NCBI GenBank assembly: GCA_019423755.1
Contig: JAHZAU010000010.1
Coordinates: 1-64,000 of the forward strand
Direction: 5' to 3'
DNA length: 64,000 nucleotides
DNA from: Oscillospiraceae bacterium
Lineage (GTDB): Bacteria; Bacillota; Clostridia; Oscillospirales; Ruminococcaceae
Position numbers and translations under genes: made by a program
Part shown: piece by piece, positions 41,980-50,415 of the stretch
How positions within the stretch are numbered: the stretch's first letter is position 1
Layout of the letters: each line of letters begins with the position of its first letter
Notes under the pieces: generated by a model
The model's input: only the letters and a program-made list of their open reading frames with translations
The model's database searches: none
What the model was told of the DNA's origin: nothing

Positions 41980-43708
41980 CTGCCTCGCCTCCTTTCATCT
42001 GGGATGTGTAGATCTCCTGGTAGATGGGGTCGGAGGCCAGCAGCTGGCTGTGGGTGCCGGCGGCGTGGACCCGCCCGTCCTCCAGGATGATGATCTGGTC
42101 GGTGTGCATCACCGAGGTGACCCGCTGGGCGATGATGATCTTGGTCACCCCAGTGAGCCGGGCCAGCGCCGCGCGGATCTTGCCTTCGGTGGCGGTATCT
42201 ACGGCGCTGGTGGAGTCGTCAAAAATCAGGATCTTGGGCTGTTTGAGCAGCGCCCGGGCGATGCACAGCCGCTGCTTCTGCCCGCCGGAGACGTTGACGC
42301 CACCTTGGCCCAGGTCGGTGTCCAGGCCCTGGGGCATCCGCTCCAAAAATTCGTCGGCACAGGCGGCCCGGCAGGCTTCCCAAAGGGTCTCGTCATCGGC
42401 GTTGGGGTCGCCCCACTGCAGGTTTTCCCGCACGGTGCCGGAAAACAGGACGTTTTTCTGCAGCACGATGCCCACGGCGTCCCGCAGGGCGGCCAGGTCG
42501 TATTCCCGGACGTCGTGTCCGCCCACCTTGACCACCCCTTCGCTGGCGTCATACAGGCGGGGGATCAGCTGCACCAGGGTGCTTTTGGCCGAGCCGGTGC
42601 CGCCCAGGATGCCCACCGTCTGCCCGACGGGGATGTGCAGTTTTACCCCGGACAGGGCGTATTCCTGCGCGTCGGCGTGGTATTTAAAGGAGACCCCTTC
42701 CAGGTCGATGCTGCCGTCGGGCACCGTACGGATGGGATTTTCCGGGGAGGTGAGGGCGGAGGGCTCCTCCAGCACCTGGGCCACCCGGTGGGCGCTGGCC
42801 AGGGAGCGGGTCAGCAGCAGGAATACGTTGGAGATCATCATAAAGGAGTTCATCACCTGGAGCACATAGCTGAGAAAGCCGGTAAGCTCTCCCACCTGCA
42901 GGGAGCCTTCCAAAATCATCTTGCCGCCGAACCATAGGATCATCACCACGGCGGAATACATGGTAAACTGGAAGGCCGGCAGGTTGAGCACCGCGAAATG
43001 GAAGGTCCGCTGGCTGGTCTCCATAAGGTTTTTGTTTACATTTTGGAATTTTTCTTCCTCATATTCCCCTCGGACAAACGCTTTGACGGCGCGGATGGCG
43101 GTGAGGTTCTCCTCCACCACCTGGTTGAGCCCGTCCACCGCCCGCTGCAGCCGGCTGTACATGGGCGCTACCCGGCTGACCACGAACACCAAAATCAGTG
43201 CCAGCACCGGCGCGCAGACCAGGAAGATCAGCGCCAGCCGGGCGTTCATCCAGAAGGAAAGCCCCAACCCCATGGCCAGCATAACCGGGCTGCGCACCAG
43301 AGGACGGAGGCCGCCGTTGATGGCGTTTTGCAGGACGGTGGTGTCGGTGGTCATGCGGGTGACCAGGGAGGAAGTCTCGAAGTGGTCCAGGTTGGAGAAG
43401 GCGAAGCCCTGTACCTTTTCGTATTGGGCCTGGCGGATGCTGGCGCCCCAGCCGTAGGCTGCCCGGGCCCCGAAGCGGGCGTAAAGCAGGCCGGTGACCA
43501 GGGAAAGCAGGGCGCAGCCGCCCATCTGCAGGCCCTTGAGCAGGATAACGTGCAGGTCCTGCTGGGCCACGCCGATGTCGATCAGGTCCGCCATCAGCAC
43601 CGGGATCACCAGCTCGAACACCGTCTCCACCAGCACCAGCAGGGCGCCGATGGCCAGGTCTTTCCGGTATGGCCCCAGGTAGGACAGCAGCCGTTTTAGA
43701 TCACTCAT
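41954..43708 (-). CDS. ABC exporter, fused permease-ATPase, first subunit
   Basis: A 584-residue half-transporter with six helices (about 15-310) and an ATPase: Walker A LGGTGSAKST (SAKS in place of GSGKS), Q loop VLQKNVLFSG, signature VSGGQKQRLCIARAL and Walker B ILIFDDSTSAVD. In that Walker B the catalytic Glu is replaced by Asp, so this is the degenerate ATP site expected of one partner in a heterodimer. H-loop: AQRVTS, with Gln-Arg where His is usual. Translation is coupled to the MarR gene by an ATGA overlap. Confidence 0.92.
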   Translation of the reverse strand: MSDLKRLLSYLGPYRKDLAIGALLVLVETVFELVIPVLMADLIDIGVAQQDLHVILLKGLQMGGCALLSLVTGLLYARFGARAAYGWGASIRQAQYEKVQGFAFSNLDHFETSSLVTRMTTDTTVLQNAINGGLRPLVRSPVMLAMGLGLSFWMNARLALIFLVCAPVLALILVFVVSRVAPMYSRLQRAVDGLNQVVEENLTAIRAVKAFVRGEYEEEKFQNVNKNLMETSQRTFHFAVLNLPAFQFTMYSAVVMILWFGGKMILEGSLQVGELTGFLSYVLQVMNSFMMISNVFLLLTRSLASAHRVAQVLEEPSALTSPENPIRTVPDGSIDLEGVSFKYHADAQEYALSGVKLHIPVGQTVGILGGTGSAKSTLVQLIPRLYDASEGVVKVGGHDVREYDLAALRDAVGIVLQKNVLFSGTVRENLQWGDPNADDETLWEACRAACADEFLERMPQGLDTDLGQGGVNVSGGQKQRLCIARALLKQPKILIFDDSTSAVDTATEGKIRAALARLTGVTKIIIAQRVTSVMHTDQIIILEDGRVHAAGTHSQLLASDPIYQEIYTSQMKGGEADGSPADQR

Positions 43709-44139
43709 AGACGTTCCTCCTTTTCTGCCTTCAGGTTGCGGTAGGCCCGGGCCAGGTAGTCGGCAAACTGTTCCCGTTCCTCCGGAGAAAAGCCGCGCAG
43801 CATCTGCTCCTCGGTTTGATGGCAGCAGGCTTCCCAGGCTTGGTAGGTCTCCTGCCCCAAGGGGGTCAGCTGGATGCGGTCCCGCCGCTTGTCCTGGGCG
43901 CTGGTCTCCCGGGTGAGGAAACCGCCCTTCTGCAGGCTGTCCAGCATGCGGCAGACCGCTGCCGGGTCGATCTCAAAATAATCCGCCAGCTGCCGCTGAC
44001 TGCTGGCACCGTTGCGGCTCAGATAGCCCAACAGCTTGGGCTGGCCGGCTCCCAGACCCAGCTGCCCCAGGCAGGGACGTAGATGGTTTCGCTGGGCGTG
44101 GAAGGCGCGGTACAGCAGCATGTGAAAGGTCCGTTCCAT
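43705..44139 (-). CDS. MarR family transcriptional regulator
   Basis: A 144-residue winged helix dimer: LGQLGLGAGQPKLLGYLSRNGASSQRQLADYFEIDPAAVCRMLDSLQKGGFLTRETSAQDKRRDRIQLTPLG is the family core. It begins at the ATG 8 bases after GGAGG rather than the in-frame ATG eight codons earlier. It is first in the exporter operon, and two perfect palindromes at the start point imply self-repression relieved by a toxic ligand. Confidence 0.93.
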   Translation of the reverse strand: MERTFHMLLYRAFHAQRNHLRPCLGQLGLGAGQPKLLGYLSRNGASSQRQLADYFEIDPAAVCRMLDSLQKGGFLTRETSAQDKRRDRIQLTPLGQETYQAWEACCHQTEEQMLRGFSPEEREQFADYLARAYRNLKAEKEERL

Positions 44140-44156
44140 GGACTGACACCTCCATG

Positions 44157-44210
44157 TTGACATGTCAATTATTGATATATCAATTATATTCCCCCGAGAC
44201 CGGATGTCAA
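44157..44210 (-). promoter_or_regulatory. MarR-operon promoter with twin palindromic operators
   Basis: Minus strand TTGACA (44210-44205), 16 bp, TATAAT (44188-44183). Two perfect 12-bp palindromes, TTGATATATCAA (44172-44183) and TTGACATGTCAA (44157-44168), lie on and after the start point with centres 15 bp apart. Confidence 0.85.
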
Positions 44211-44235
44211 GGGCAGAAAATGGGGGGAAAGCAGA

Positions 44236-44272
44236 AAAAGACCCCGTCCCGAAGGACGAGGTCTGGGTTTTT
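44236..44272 (-). terminator. Terminator of the HEPN-like gene
   Basis: Stem AGACC-CCGTCC / GGACG-AGGTCT with T-rich tails on both strands. Confidence 0.7.
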
Positions 44273-44311
44273 GATACAAATTTGATAGTAATAAGTTATT
44301 AATCTGCTGTT

Positions 44312-45298
44312 TTATATTATTTCCATGATTTTCTTCATATATTGTTCCTGCAATTTAAGAGTTTCTATTATCTCTTTTTTTGAAGTCTCATCCATATCAG
44401 ATGAAATAAGACAATTATGTACAAGTAATAAATCATCTGGACCAATAGATGCCAGAGACCAACTTTTGTAGAGCTCGAATCGGATTTGATAATCAATATT
44501 TTGAGTTGTAGCATAAAATGTTAATTGCCAATATTCTTTTGGAGTTTGCATCAAATAAAGCTCTGCAATAATATCTAAAACTAATAATAGTCGTGTCAAA
44601 TTACGCGTCACTTCTCTGTAATCACCAACACCAGACAATTTGTGGAGAGATAGATTTCTGTTGAAAGTATCAGCATAGCCTTTTTTTACATAATCATCGA
44701 AGCGGATATAAAGGACATCCTCCAAGATGTATTTCAAATAGTCCACAAATTCATCAGTGATGTTTTTTCGCTCATCTGTATAGAGAGGTTGATCCTTATA
44801 AAGTTCTGAAGTTTTTTTCATACCGCTAAAAGAGAGTTCAGGTACGTTTTCATACCATCGCCGAATGACTGCTTCAACAACAGGAAGCAATGATAAATAG
44901 GCGCATATCCAGTTTCCTTTAAGGGCATCGTAGGTGGCGTATTCGATTACGGAGAGAAAAGGTATAAAAATATCGCAATGTTTATAACGATACTCCATTT
45001 GATAAGCACGTTGCCCAGGAAGATTGATTGAGGCATAAATTTGGCTATGCAACTTCTCGGCATCATTTGTCTCGACCGTTTTATATAAATTTTTTACGTA
45101 TTCGCGTGTTACGCAACTGTATGGTGGAATACATAAAAAGTCTTTATGTAATTCCAAGTTTATGGATTTATACATTTCCCAAAGGTCTATGGTAATCACC
45201 CCATTCTTTAAGAAGTTATCCGAGTTTTTAAGACATTCATATTCAGTGGTAACAATTATTTTTATTAAATGATAGGATATGCAGGAGAATACTTTCAT
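44312..45298 (-). CDS. AT-rich putative HEPN-domain protein
   Basis: Up to 328 residues, unlike its neighbours in being strongly AT-rich with many ATA, TTA and AAA codons, so probably acquired. A hydrophobic-helical middle (DIFIPFLSVIEYATYDALKGNWICAYLSLLPVVEAVIRRWY) is followed by FNRNLSLHKLSG, which fits the HEPN ribonuclease motif R-x4-H (about residue 215). HEPN proteins are common in toxin and phage-defence systems. No partner antitoxin or CRISPR genes lie nearby. The start is uncertain: the first ATGs abut the tRNA-Leu terminator and lack a ribosome site, so translation may begin further in. Confidence 0.6.
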   Translation of the reverse strand: MKVFSCISYHLIKIIVTTEYECLKNSDNFLKNGVITIDLWEMYKSINLELHKDFLCIPPYSCVTREYVKNLYKTVETNDAEKLHSQIYASINLPGQRAYQMEYRYKHCDIFIPFLSVIEYATYDALKGNWICAYLSLLPVVEAVIRRWYENVPELSFSGMKKTSELYKDQPLYTDERKNITDEFVDYLKYILEDVLYIRFDDYVKKGYADTFNRNLSLHKLSGVGDYREVTRNLTRLLLVLDIIAELYLMQTPKEYWQLTFYATTQNIDYQIRFELYKSWSLASIGPDDLLLVHNCLISSDMDETSKKEIIETLKLQEQYMKKIMEII

Positions 45299-45307
45299 TT
45301 GCATAGA

Positions 45308-45341
45308 AAAAACCGCCAAGGTCGTAAGACCTTAGCGGTTT
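45308..45341 (-). terminator. Terminator of tRNA-Leu
   Basis: Stem AAACCGC-AAGGTC type (AACCGCCAAGGTC / GACCTTAGCGGTT), T-run on the minus strand, directly after the tRNA CCA. Confidence 0.85.
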
Positions 45342-45425
45342 TGGTGCGAGTGACGGGACTTGAACCCGTACGTCAAAGACACACGCCCCTCAAACGTGCC
45401 TGTCTGCCTATTCCAGCACACTCGC
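45342..45425 (-). tRNA. tRNA-Leu(GAG)
   Basis: An 84-nt class II tRNA on the minus strand with encoded CCA. The acceptor stem GCGAGTG pairs with CACTCGC. The anticodon stem CACGT/GCGTG holds the loop TTGAGGG, anticodon GAG (leucine). A long variable arm (TGTC..GACG) supports leucine. Confidence 0.93.
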
Positions 45426-45462
45426 AGATGAAAACAACGCAGCCGTCGTTTCAACGTGTACC

Positions 45463-45491
45463 ATTATATCACCGCTTTTGGAGAATGTCAA
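45463..45491 (-). promoter_or_regulatory. Promoter of tRNA-Leu
   Basis: Minus strand TTGACA (45491-45486), 17 bp, TATAAT (45468-45463): perfect consensus. Confidence 0.85.
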
Positions 45492-45654
45492 GGATTTTTT
45501 CACAAAAACCCCGAATCCACAGACCAGCGGCGGCCGGGCCGCAGGGAAGGCGAGACTACTACAAGTGAAAGAAAAACTTGAATTATTTATGAACGCATGA
45601 AAAAAGCCTGGAAAGGACACCTATCTTGTGATATACTAAGAAAACTGAGAGAAA

Positions 45655-46629
45655 ATGAAAGCAAAGGATGGGTGCGTCAGAATCATGTTTCAAAAACAGA
45701 CCAAGATCTATACCAGGCGCAGGAGCAATTCCTTCCTGGTGACTACGGTGGCGATCCTGGTGATCTCCGCGGTGGCGGCTCTGGCTGGTACCCTGTATTG
45801 GGACAAGCTGCAAAACGGCGAGGACGCCCAGGGCGTTACCGCGCAGCTGGACCCGCAGGTGCCAAAGCAGTCTGACCAGCCGCAGGCCTCTTCCGGAGGA
45901 CGGCATCAGCAGGTGATCGAGACCGCCGAAGAAAGTGAGGATACCCCTTCGGAGGAAACACCGGCAGAGACTGGGGAGGAGCAGACCGAGCCGGAAGGCC
46001 AGCTGCCTACCACCACCAGTCCGCCCGGACAGGTACCGGAGGGCCCGGCGGTCACCGACAGCTACTTTGACGATGCAGCCTTCGTGGGAGACTCCATCAC
46101 CGAAGGCGTCGCGCTTTATGAGGTCATGTCCAACGCCACCATTATCGCGGCCAAGGGCATCAACCCCGACACGGTGTTCAAAGAGGACCAGATCCGGACC
46201 AAGGACGGCTACGTCAGCGTGCTGCAGGCGCTGGAACAGGCCGACCCGGCCAAGATCTACATCCTATTCGGCGCCAACGGCGTGGGATGGTTCACGCCGG
46301 AGCACTTTGAGGAATCCTACGGCAAGTTCGTGGATGAGGTCAAGGCCCAGCATCCCGACAGCATCATCTACCTGCAGTCCATCACGCCGGTGACCAAGGA
46401 CTATACCGGCAGCGCAGACCAAGAGATCAACAACGACAAGATCAATGAGTATAACAAGATCATCGCTAAGATCGCTGAGGAAAAGGGCGTGTATTACCTG
46501 GATATCGCTTCGGCCCTCAAAGGGGAGGACGGCTGCCTGCCCGACGAGGCCAGCAACGACGGAATGCACTTCACCCCCGAATATTACCTCAAGTGGTTTG
46601 CTTATCTCAAGACCCATACGGTCCAGTAG
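45655..46629 (+). CDS. Membrane-anchored SGNH/GDSL hydrolase
   Basis: Up to 324 residues: a basic lead (KQTKIYTRRRSNS), one membrane helix (about 28-48) and a long Glu/Thr/Pro-rich linker (about 60-135). An extracellular SGNH esterase domain follows. Block I is FVGDSITEG (Ser about 146), block III is FGANGVGW and block V is NDGMHFTPEYY (Asp and His about 301-304). Family members deacetylate surface sugars or peptidoglycan. The start is uncertain: ATG 45655, GTG 45672 or ATG 45685, none with a strong ribosome site. TATACT at 45632-45637 is a likely -10. It is 24 bp from the next lipoprotein gene. Confidence 0.82.
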   Translation: MKAKDGCVRIMFQKQTKIYTRRRSNSFLVTTVAILVISAVAALAGTLYWDKLQNGEDAQGVTAQLDPQVPKQSDQPQASSGGRHQQVIETAEESEDTPSEETPAETGEEQTEPEGQLPTTTSPPGQVPEGPAVTDSYFDDAAFVGDSITEGVALYEVMSNATIIAAKGINPDTVFKEDQIRTKDGYVSVLQALEQADPAKIYILFGANGVGWFTPEHFEESYGKFVDEVKAQHPDSIIYLQSITPVTKDYTGSADQEINNDKINEYNKIIAKIAEEKGVYYLDIASALKGEDGCLPDEASNDGMHFTPEYYLKWFAYLKTHTVQ

Positions 46630-46653
46630 ACGTATTTTAAGGAGGACACGATT

Positions 46654-47139
46654 ATGAGATTCATCAAAAAAGCCATTGCCGCCCTGCTGACTGCCACCCT
46701 GCTGGTGACCATGCTCGCTGGCTGCCAGAGCTCTTCCGTTCTGGACTTCAACGAGCTGTACACCTCTCTTGCCAACGCCAACCTCTTCGAAGGAAGCAAC
46801 ATGACCAAGATGGGCCAGCAGGCACTGGACAACTTCTATTACATCGATGAGGCCGACCTGAAGGACGGCAACTACCTGATCTACTTCGCCGAGACCAGCA
46901 CTGGCAAGGCCGACGAGGTAGCCATGTTCGAGGCTTCCGACGAGTCCAAGGTGGTCACCATCCAGTCCCTGATCCAGGACCGCATCAACGACCTGAAGAT
47001 CCGCTTTGAAAGCTACGCACCCGACGAGATGCCCAAGCTGGAAAACGCCGTGGTCAAGACCAAGGGCAACTACGTGGTCATGGTCATCTCCCAGGATCAC
47101 GAAAAAGCCGCCAAGATCGTGGACGAAGCACTGCAGTAA
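46654..47139 (+). CDS. DUF4358 family lipoprotein
   Basis: A 161-residue lipoprotein with signal peptide and lipobox MLAGC (Cys24). The mature part matches the DUF4358 pattern: FNELYTSLANANLFEGSNMTKMGQQALDNFYYID near the start, DEVAMFEASDESKVVTIQSLIQDRINDLKIRFESYAPDEMPKLENAVV, then GNYVVMVIS. The function is unknown. It follows AAGGAGGA and shares a transcript with the SGNH hydrolase, so the two probably act together at the cell surface. Confidence 0.85.
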   Translation: MRFIKKAIAALLTATLLVTMLAGCQSSSVLDFNELYTSLANANLFEGSNMTKMGQQALDNFYYIDEADLKDGNYLIYFAETSTGKADEVAMFEASDESKVVTIQSLIQDRINDLKIRFESYAPDEMPKLENAVVKTKGNYVVMVISQDHEKAAKIVDEALQ

Positions 47140-47144
47140 CCCTC

Positions 47145-47180
47145 AAACAGGCACCGGTCATCCGGTGCCTGTTTTTCTTT
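47145..47180 (+). terminator. Terminator of the SGNH-DUF4358 pair
   Basis: Stem AAACAGGCACCGG / CCGGTGCCTGTTT followed by TTCTTTTT. Confidence 0.9.
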
Positions 47181-47301
47181 TTGCGGCAAGCAGCTTTTGG
47201 AAAAACGGCCGCCCCTTGGTGGACGGCGGGCGGCTTCTGTGGTATGATAAAGGCATCTCCCATATTTTATACGGATGCAACAAGGCAAGGAGGAATCACC
47301 C

Positions 47302-48051
47302 ATGATTAAGGTCATTTGTACCGACAGCTACGAAGCACTTTGCAAACAGGTCAGCCGCGTTTTCGCCGCGCAGATCACCTTAAAGCCCAACAGCACCCTG
47401 GGCCTGGCTACCGGCTCCACCCCCATCGGGGTCTATAGCGAGCTGGCCCAGATGGTGGCCGAGGGGCGGCTGTCCTTCTCCCAGGTGCAGACGGTGAACC
47501 TGGACGAATATGTGGGCCTGGGCGCCGAGGACGACCAGAGCTACCGCTACTTTATGAACCACCAGCTCTTTGACCGGGTGGATATCGACAAATCCCGCAC
47601 CCACGTTCCCAACGGCCTGGCCCAGGACCCCCAGGCGGAAGCCGCCCGCTATGAGCAGCTGGTGGCCTCTATGGGCGGGGTGGATATCCAGCTGCTGGGT
47701 ATCGGCAACAACGGCCACATCGGCTTCAACGAGCCCTGCGGCCACTTCCCCATGCAGACCCATACCGTCGCCCTGACCGAAAGCACCATCCAGGCCAACG
47801 CCCGCTTCTTTGCCGACGCCAGCCAGGTGCCCACCCAGGCCATCACCATGGGCATCGGTACCATCTTTTCCGCTAAGAAGATCATCCTCATGGCCAACGG
47901 CCCCAAAAAGGCCCAGATCCTGCTGGATACCGTGGCCGGACCGGTGACCCCCCAGGTACCGGCTTCCATCCTGCAGCTGCATCCCGACGCTACCGTCTAC
48001 TGTGACGCCGAGGCAGGCGCCCTGCTGCGTCAGCACGGCCTGGTGGACTAA
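47302..48051 (+). CDS. nagB: Glucosamine-6-phosphate deaminase
   Basis: A 249-residue cytosolic isomerase-deaminase turning glucosamine-6-phosphate into fructose-6-phosphate and ammonia. Motifs are LGLATGSTPIGVY (about 34-46), VNLDEYVGLG (about 66-75, catalytic Asp), LLGIGNNGHIGFNEPC (about 133-148) and the KK segment AKKIILMANGPKKA. The length fits the short Gram-positive NagB without the allosteric tail. CAAGGAGG precedes the ATG. nagA is not adjacent. A tight run with the next two genes suggests one transcript. Confidence 0.96.
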   Translation: MIKVICTDSYEALCKQVSRVFAAQITLKPNSTLGLATGSTPIGVYSELAQMVAEGRLSFSQVQTVNLDEYVGLGAEDDQSYRYFMNHQLFDRVDIDKSRTHVPNGLAQDPQAEAARYEQLVASMGGVDIQLLGIGNNGHIGFNEPCGHFPMQTHTVALTESTIQANARFFADASQVPTQAITMGIGTIFSAKKIILMANGPKKAQILLDTVAGPVTPQVPASILQLHPDATVYCDAEAGALLRQHGLVD

Positions 48052-48056
48052 GCCGT

Positions 48057-49004
48057 ATGCAAAACCCCTTCCCGTATTCCGACACCAACAAGCGCTACCA
48101 CACCTTCACCTACTTCTTACAGCAGAAGTTTGGGGGAAAGGTGGCAAAGGTATCGCTCAATGCCGGCTTCACCTGCCCCAACCTGGACGGCACCAAGGGC
48201 ACCGGCGGCTGCACCTACTGCTCCTCCAGCGGCAGCGGCGACTTTGCCGGGGACCCGGCGCTGGACCTGCGCCAGCAGTTTGAGCAGGTGCGGGCCGTTA
48301 TGGACCGCAAGTGGCCCGGCACCCGCTATATCCCGTATTTTCAGGCCCATACCAACACCTACGCCCCGCTGCCGGTGCTGCGGGAGCGCTTCGAGCAGGC
48401 GCTGGGCTTCCCCAACTCGGTGGGCCTTGCCATCGCCACCCGGGCCGACTGCATCGACGAGCCCATCGCCGACTACCTGGCCGAGCTTTCCCGGCGTACC
48501 TGGCTGGAGGTGGAGCTGGGGCTGCAGTCGGTGTTTGACAGCACCGGCGAGCGCATCAACCGCTGCCACAGCTACGCGGACTTCCTGCAGGGCCTGGAGC
48601 TGCTGCAAAGCCGCGGCATCCCGGTCTGCGTCCACATTATCAACGGCCTGCCGGGGGAAAACCGCGAGATGATGCTGCACACCGCCAAGACCCTGGCCCC
48701 CCTGGGGCTGCACAGCATCAAGATCCACCTGCTGCACGTGCTGCGGGGCACCGAACTGGCCCGCCAGTGGGAGCGGGGGGAGTTTTCCCTGCTGAGCCGG
48801 GAGGAGTATGTGCAGATCGTCTGCGACCAGCTGGAAGTATTGCCGCCCGAGCTGGTCATCCAGCGCATCACCGGGGACGGGGAGCCCCAGTCCCTGCTGG
48901 GCCCCATGTGGAGCCGCAAAAAACTGGTGGTGCTCAACGAGATCGACAAGGAACTGGTCCGGCGGGACAGCTGGCAGGGGAAACACTACACCCCCGCCCT
49001 CTAA
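48057..49004 (+). CDS. TIGR01212 family radical SAM protein (YhcC-like)
   Basis: A 315-residue radical SAM enzyme. The cluster ligands are CPNLDGTKGTGGCTYC (Cx12Cx2C, about 39-54), characteristic of the YhcC/TIGR01212 family. Other family marks are YFQAHTNTYAPL, IATRADC, WLEVELGLQS and HIINGLPGE. The biochemical role is unsettled; tRNA modification has been proposed for the family. It begins 5 bp after nagB with no strong ribosome site, consistent with coupling to nagB translation. Confidence 0.9.
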   Translation: MQNPFPYSDTNKRYHTFTYFLQQKFGGKVAKVSLNAGFTCPNLDGTKGTGGCTYCSSSGSGDFAGDPALDLRQQFEQVRAVMDRKWPGTRYIPYFQAHTNTYAPLPVLRERFEQALGFPNSVGLAIATRADCIDEPIADYLAELSRRTWLEVELGLQSVFDSTGERINRCHSYADFLQGLELLQSRGIPVCVHIINGLPGENREMMLHTAKTLAPLGLHSIKIHLLHVLRGTELARQWERGEFSLLSREEYVQIVCDQLEVLPPELVIQRITGDGEPQSLLGPMWSRKKLVVLNEIDKELVRRDSWQGKHYTPAL

Positions 49005-49029
49005 TCCGCCGCAGAAAGGAGACCTCATT

Positions 49030-49695
49030 ATGCAAAAAAACGAGATCCTCAAACACATCGACCACACCCAGCTGAAGGCCTTCTGCACCTGGGAGGACAT
49101 CCAGACTCTCTGTGAAGAAGCCATCCGCTACCAGACCGCCTCGGTCTGCGTGCCGCCCTGCTACATCAAGCGCATCAAAGACACCTACGGCGACCGGGTG
49201 AACATCTGCACCGTCATCGGCTTCCCCTTGGGTTACAGCACCACCCCGGTCAAGGAGTTCGAGACCCGTCAGGCCATCGCCGACGGCGCCTCCGAGGTGG
49301 ATATGGTCATCAACATCAGCGATGTGAAAAACGGCGACTTTGGGAAGGTAGAGGACGAGATCCGCACCCTCAAGCAGGCCGCCGGGGACCACATCCTCAA
49401 GGTCATCATCGAGACCTGCTACCTGACCCAGGAGGAGAAGATCGCCCTCTGCCGCGCCGTGACCAACGCCGGCGCCGACTACATCAAGACCTCCACCGGC
49501 TTCGGCACCGACGGCGCCCGCATCGAGGACATCCGCCTCTTTAAGGAGCACATCGGCCCCAACGTAAAGATGAAAGCCGCCGGCGGCGTCAAGACGGCAG
49601 CCGACCTGGAAATGTTCCTGGAGGCCGGCTGCGAGCGCATCGGCACAAGCTCTGCCGTCAAGATGCTTCAGGGCGAGGAAGCCACCGGCTATTAG
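49030..49695 (+). CDS. deoC: Deoxyribose-phosphate aldolase
   Basis: A 221-residue TIM-barrel aldolase cleaving 2-deoxyribose-5-phosphate to glyceraldehyde-3-phosphate and acetaldehyde. IDHTQLKA at the N terminus, VCVPP, ASEVDMVINI, HILKVIIETCYL (Lys about 124) and YIKTSTGFGT (Schiff-base Lys about 153) are all present, with GGVKTAAD near the end. AGAAAGGAG precedes the ATG. Lies 25 bp after the radical SAM gene and ends the nagB transcript. Confidence 0.96.
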   Translation: MQKNEILKHIDHTQLKAFCTWEDIQTLCEEAIRYQTASVCVPPCYIKRIKDTYGDRVNICTVIGFPLGYSTTPVKEFETRQAIADGASEVDMVINISDVKNGDFGKVEDEIRTLKQAAGDHILKVIIETCYLTQEEKIALCRAVTNAGADYIKTSTGFGTDGARIEDIRLFKEHIGPNVKMKAAGGVKTAADLEMFLEAGCERIGTSSAVKMLQGEEATGY

Positions 49696-49710
49696 CCGCA
49701 AATTTTCCCG

Positions 49711-49738
49711 GAGACCCCGCTTTGGGGTCTCTTTTTTC
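49711..49738 (+). terminator. deoC terminator
   Basis: Stem GAGACCCC / GGGGTCTC followed by TTTTTT. Confidence 0.9.
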
Positions 49739-49739
49739 T

Positions 49740-49768
49740 TTGCCAGCGGGAAGGTTGTGTGCTATAAT
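49740..49768 (+). promoter_or_regulatory. Promoter of the HD-TSUP gene group
   Basis: TTGCCA (49740-49745), 17 bp, TATAAT (49763-49768). Confidence 0.7.
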
Positions 49769-49803
49769 GGGGAAGCGAAATTTTGAAGAAATGAGGGAGC
49801 GCC

Positions 49804-50397
49804 ATGGAAGCAAAGGACTATCCCCAGCTGTTTGAGCAGATCTACCTGGAACAGATCCAGCGGGAAGGCGCCGACCGTCTGCTGGACTGGCTGCACAAGA
49901 CCGACTTCTTTACGGCACCGGCCAGCACCAAGTATCACTGCGCCTGTCCTCACGGCTTGGTGATGCACAGCGTCAGTGTCTATCAGACCATGGTGGAAAA
50001 GCACTGGGAGGAAGGCGACAGCCTGGAAAGCTACGCCATCTGCGGCCTGCTGCACGACCTGTGCAAGGCGCAGTTTTATAAGGTAAGCACCCGCAACGTC
50101 AAAAATCCCGAGACCGGCCGCTGGGAGCCCCAGGAGTATTTCTCCATCGAGGACCAGTTCCCCTACGGCCACGGGGAAAAGTCGGTGTTCCTCATCGAGC
50201 GCTTCCTGCGGCTCAAGCCCTCCGAGGCCATGGCCATCCGCTGGCACATGGGCGGCTTCGACGAGGCGGCCCGAGGCGGCAGCTTTGCCATCAGCCACGC
50301 CTACGAAAAGTACCCGCTGGCGGTCAAGCTGCACCTGGCGGACCTGGATTCCACCTACCTGCGGGAAAAGGGCACCTCGGTGGTGAATAAAAAGTAA
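49804..50397 (+). CDS. HD domain phosphohydrolase-like protein
   Basis: A 197-residue metal-dependent HD-fold protein. The metal residues are seen in CPHGLVMHSVSVYQTM (His about 49-54), the HD pair in LLHDLCK (about 83-85), YGHGEKSVFLIERF and a final Asp in HLADLDSTYL. Many such small Firmicute HD proteins hydrolyse nucleotides, but the substrate cannot be told. GAGGGAGC precedes the ATG. It is followed 18 bp later by the TSUP gene. Confidence 0.85.
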   Translation: MEAKDYPQLFEQIYLEQIQREGADRLLDWLHKTDFFTAPASTKYHCACPHGLVMHSVSVYQTMVEKHWEEGDSLESYAICGLLHDLCKAQFYKVSTRNVKNPETGRWEPQEYFSIEDQFPYGHGEKSVFLIERFLRLKPSEAMAIRWHMGGFDEAARGGSFAISHAYEKYPLAVKLHLADLDSTYLREKGTSVVNKK

Positions 50398-50415
50398 AAG
50401 AGGGGGCGCATCACC

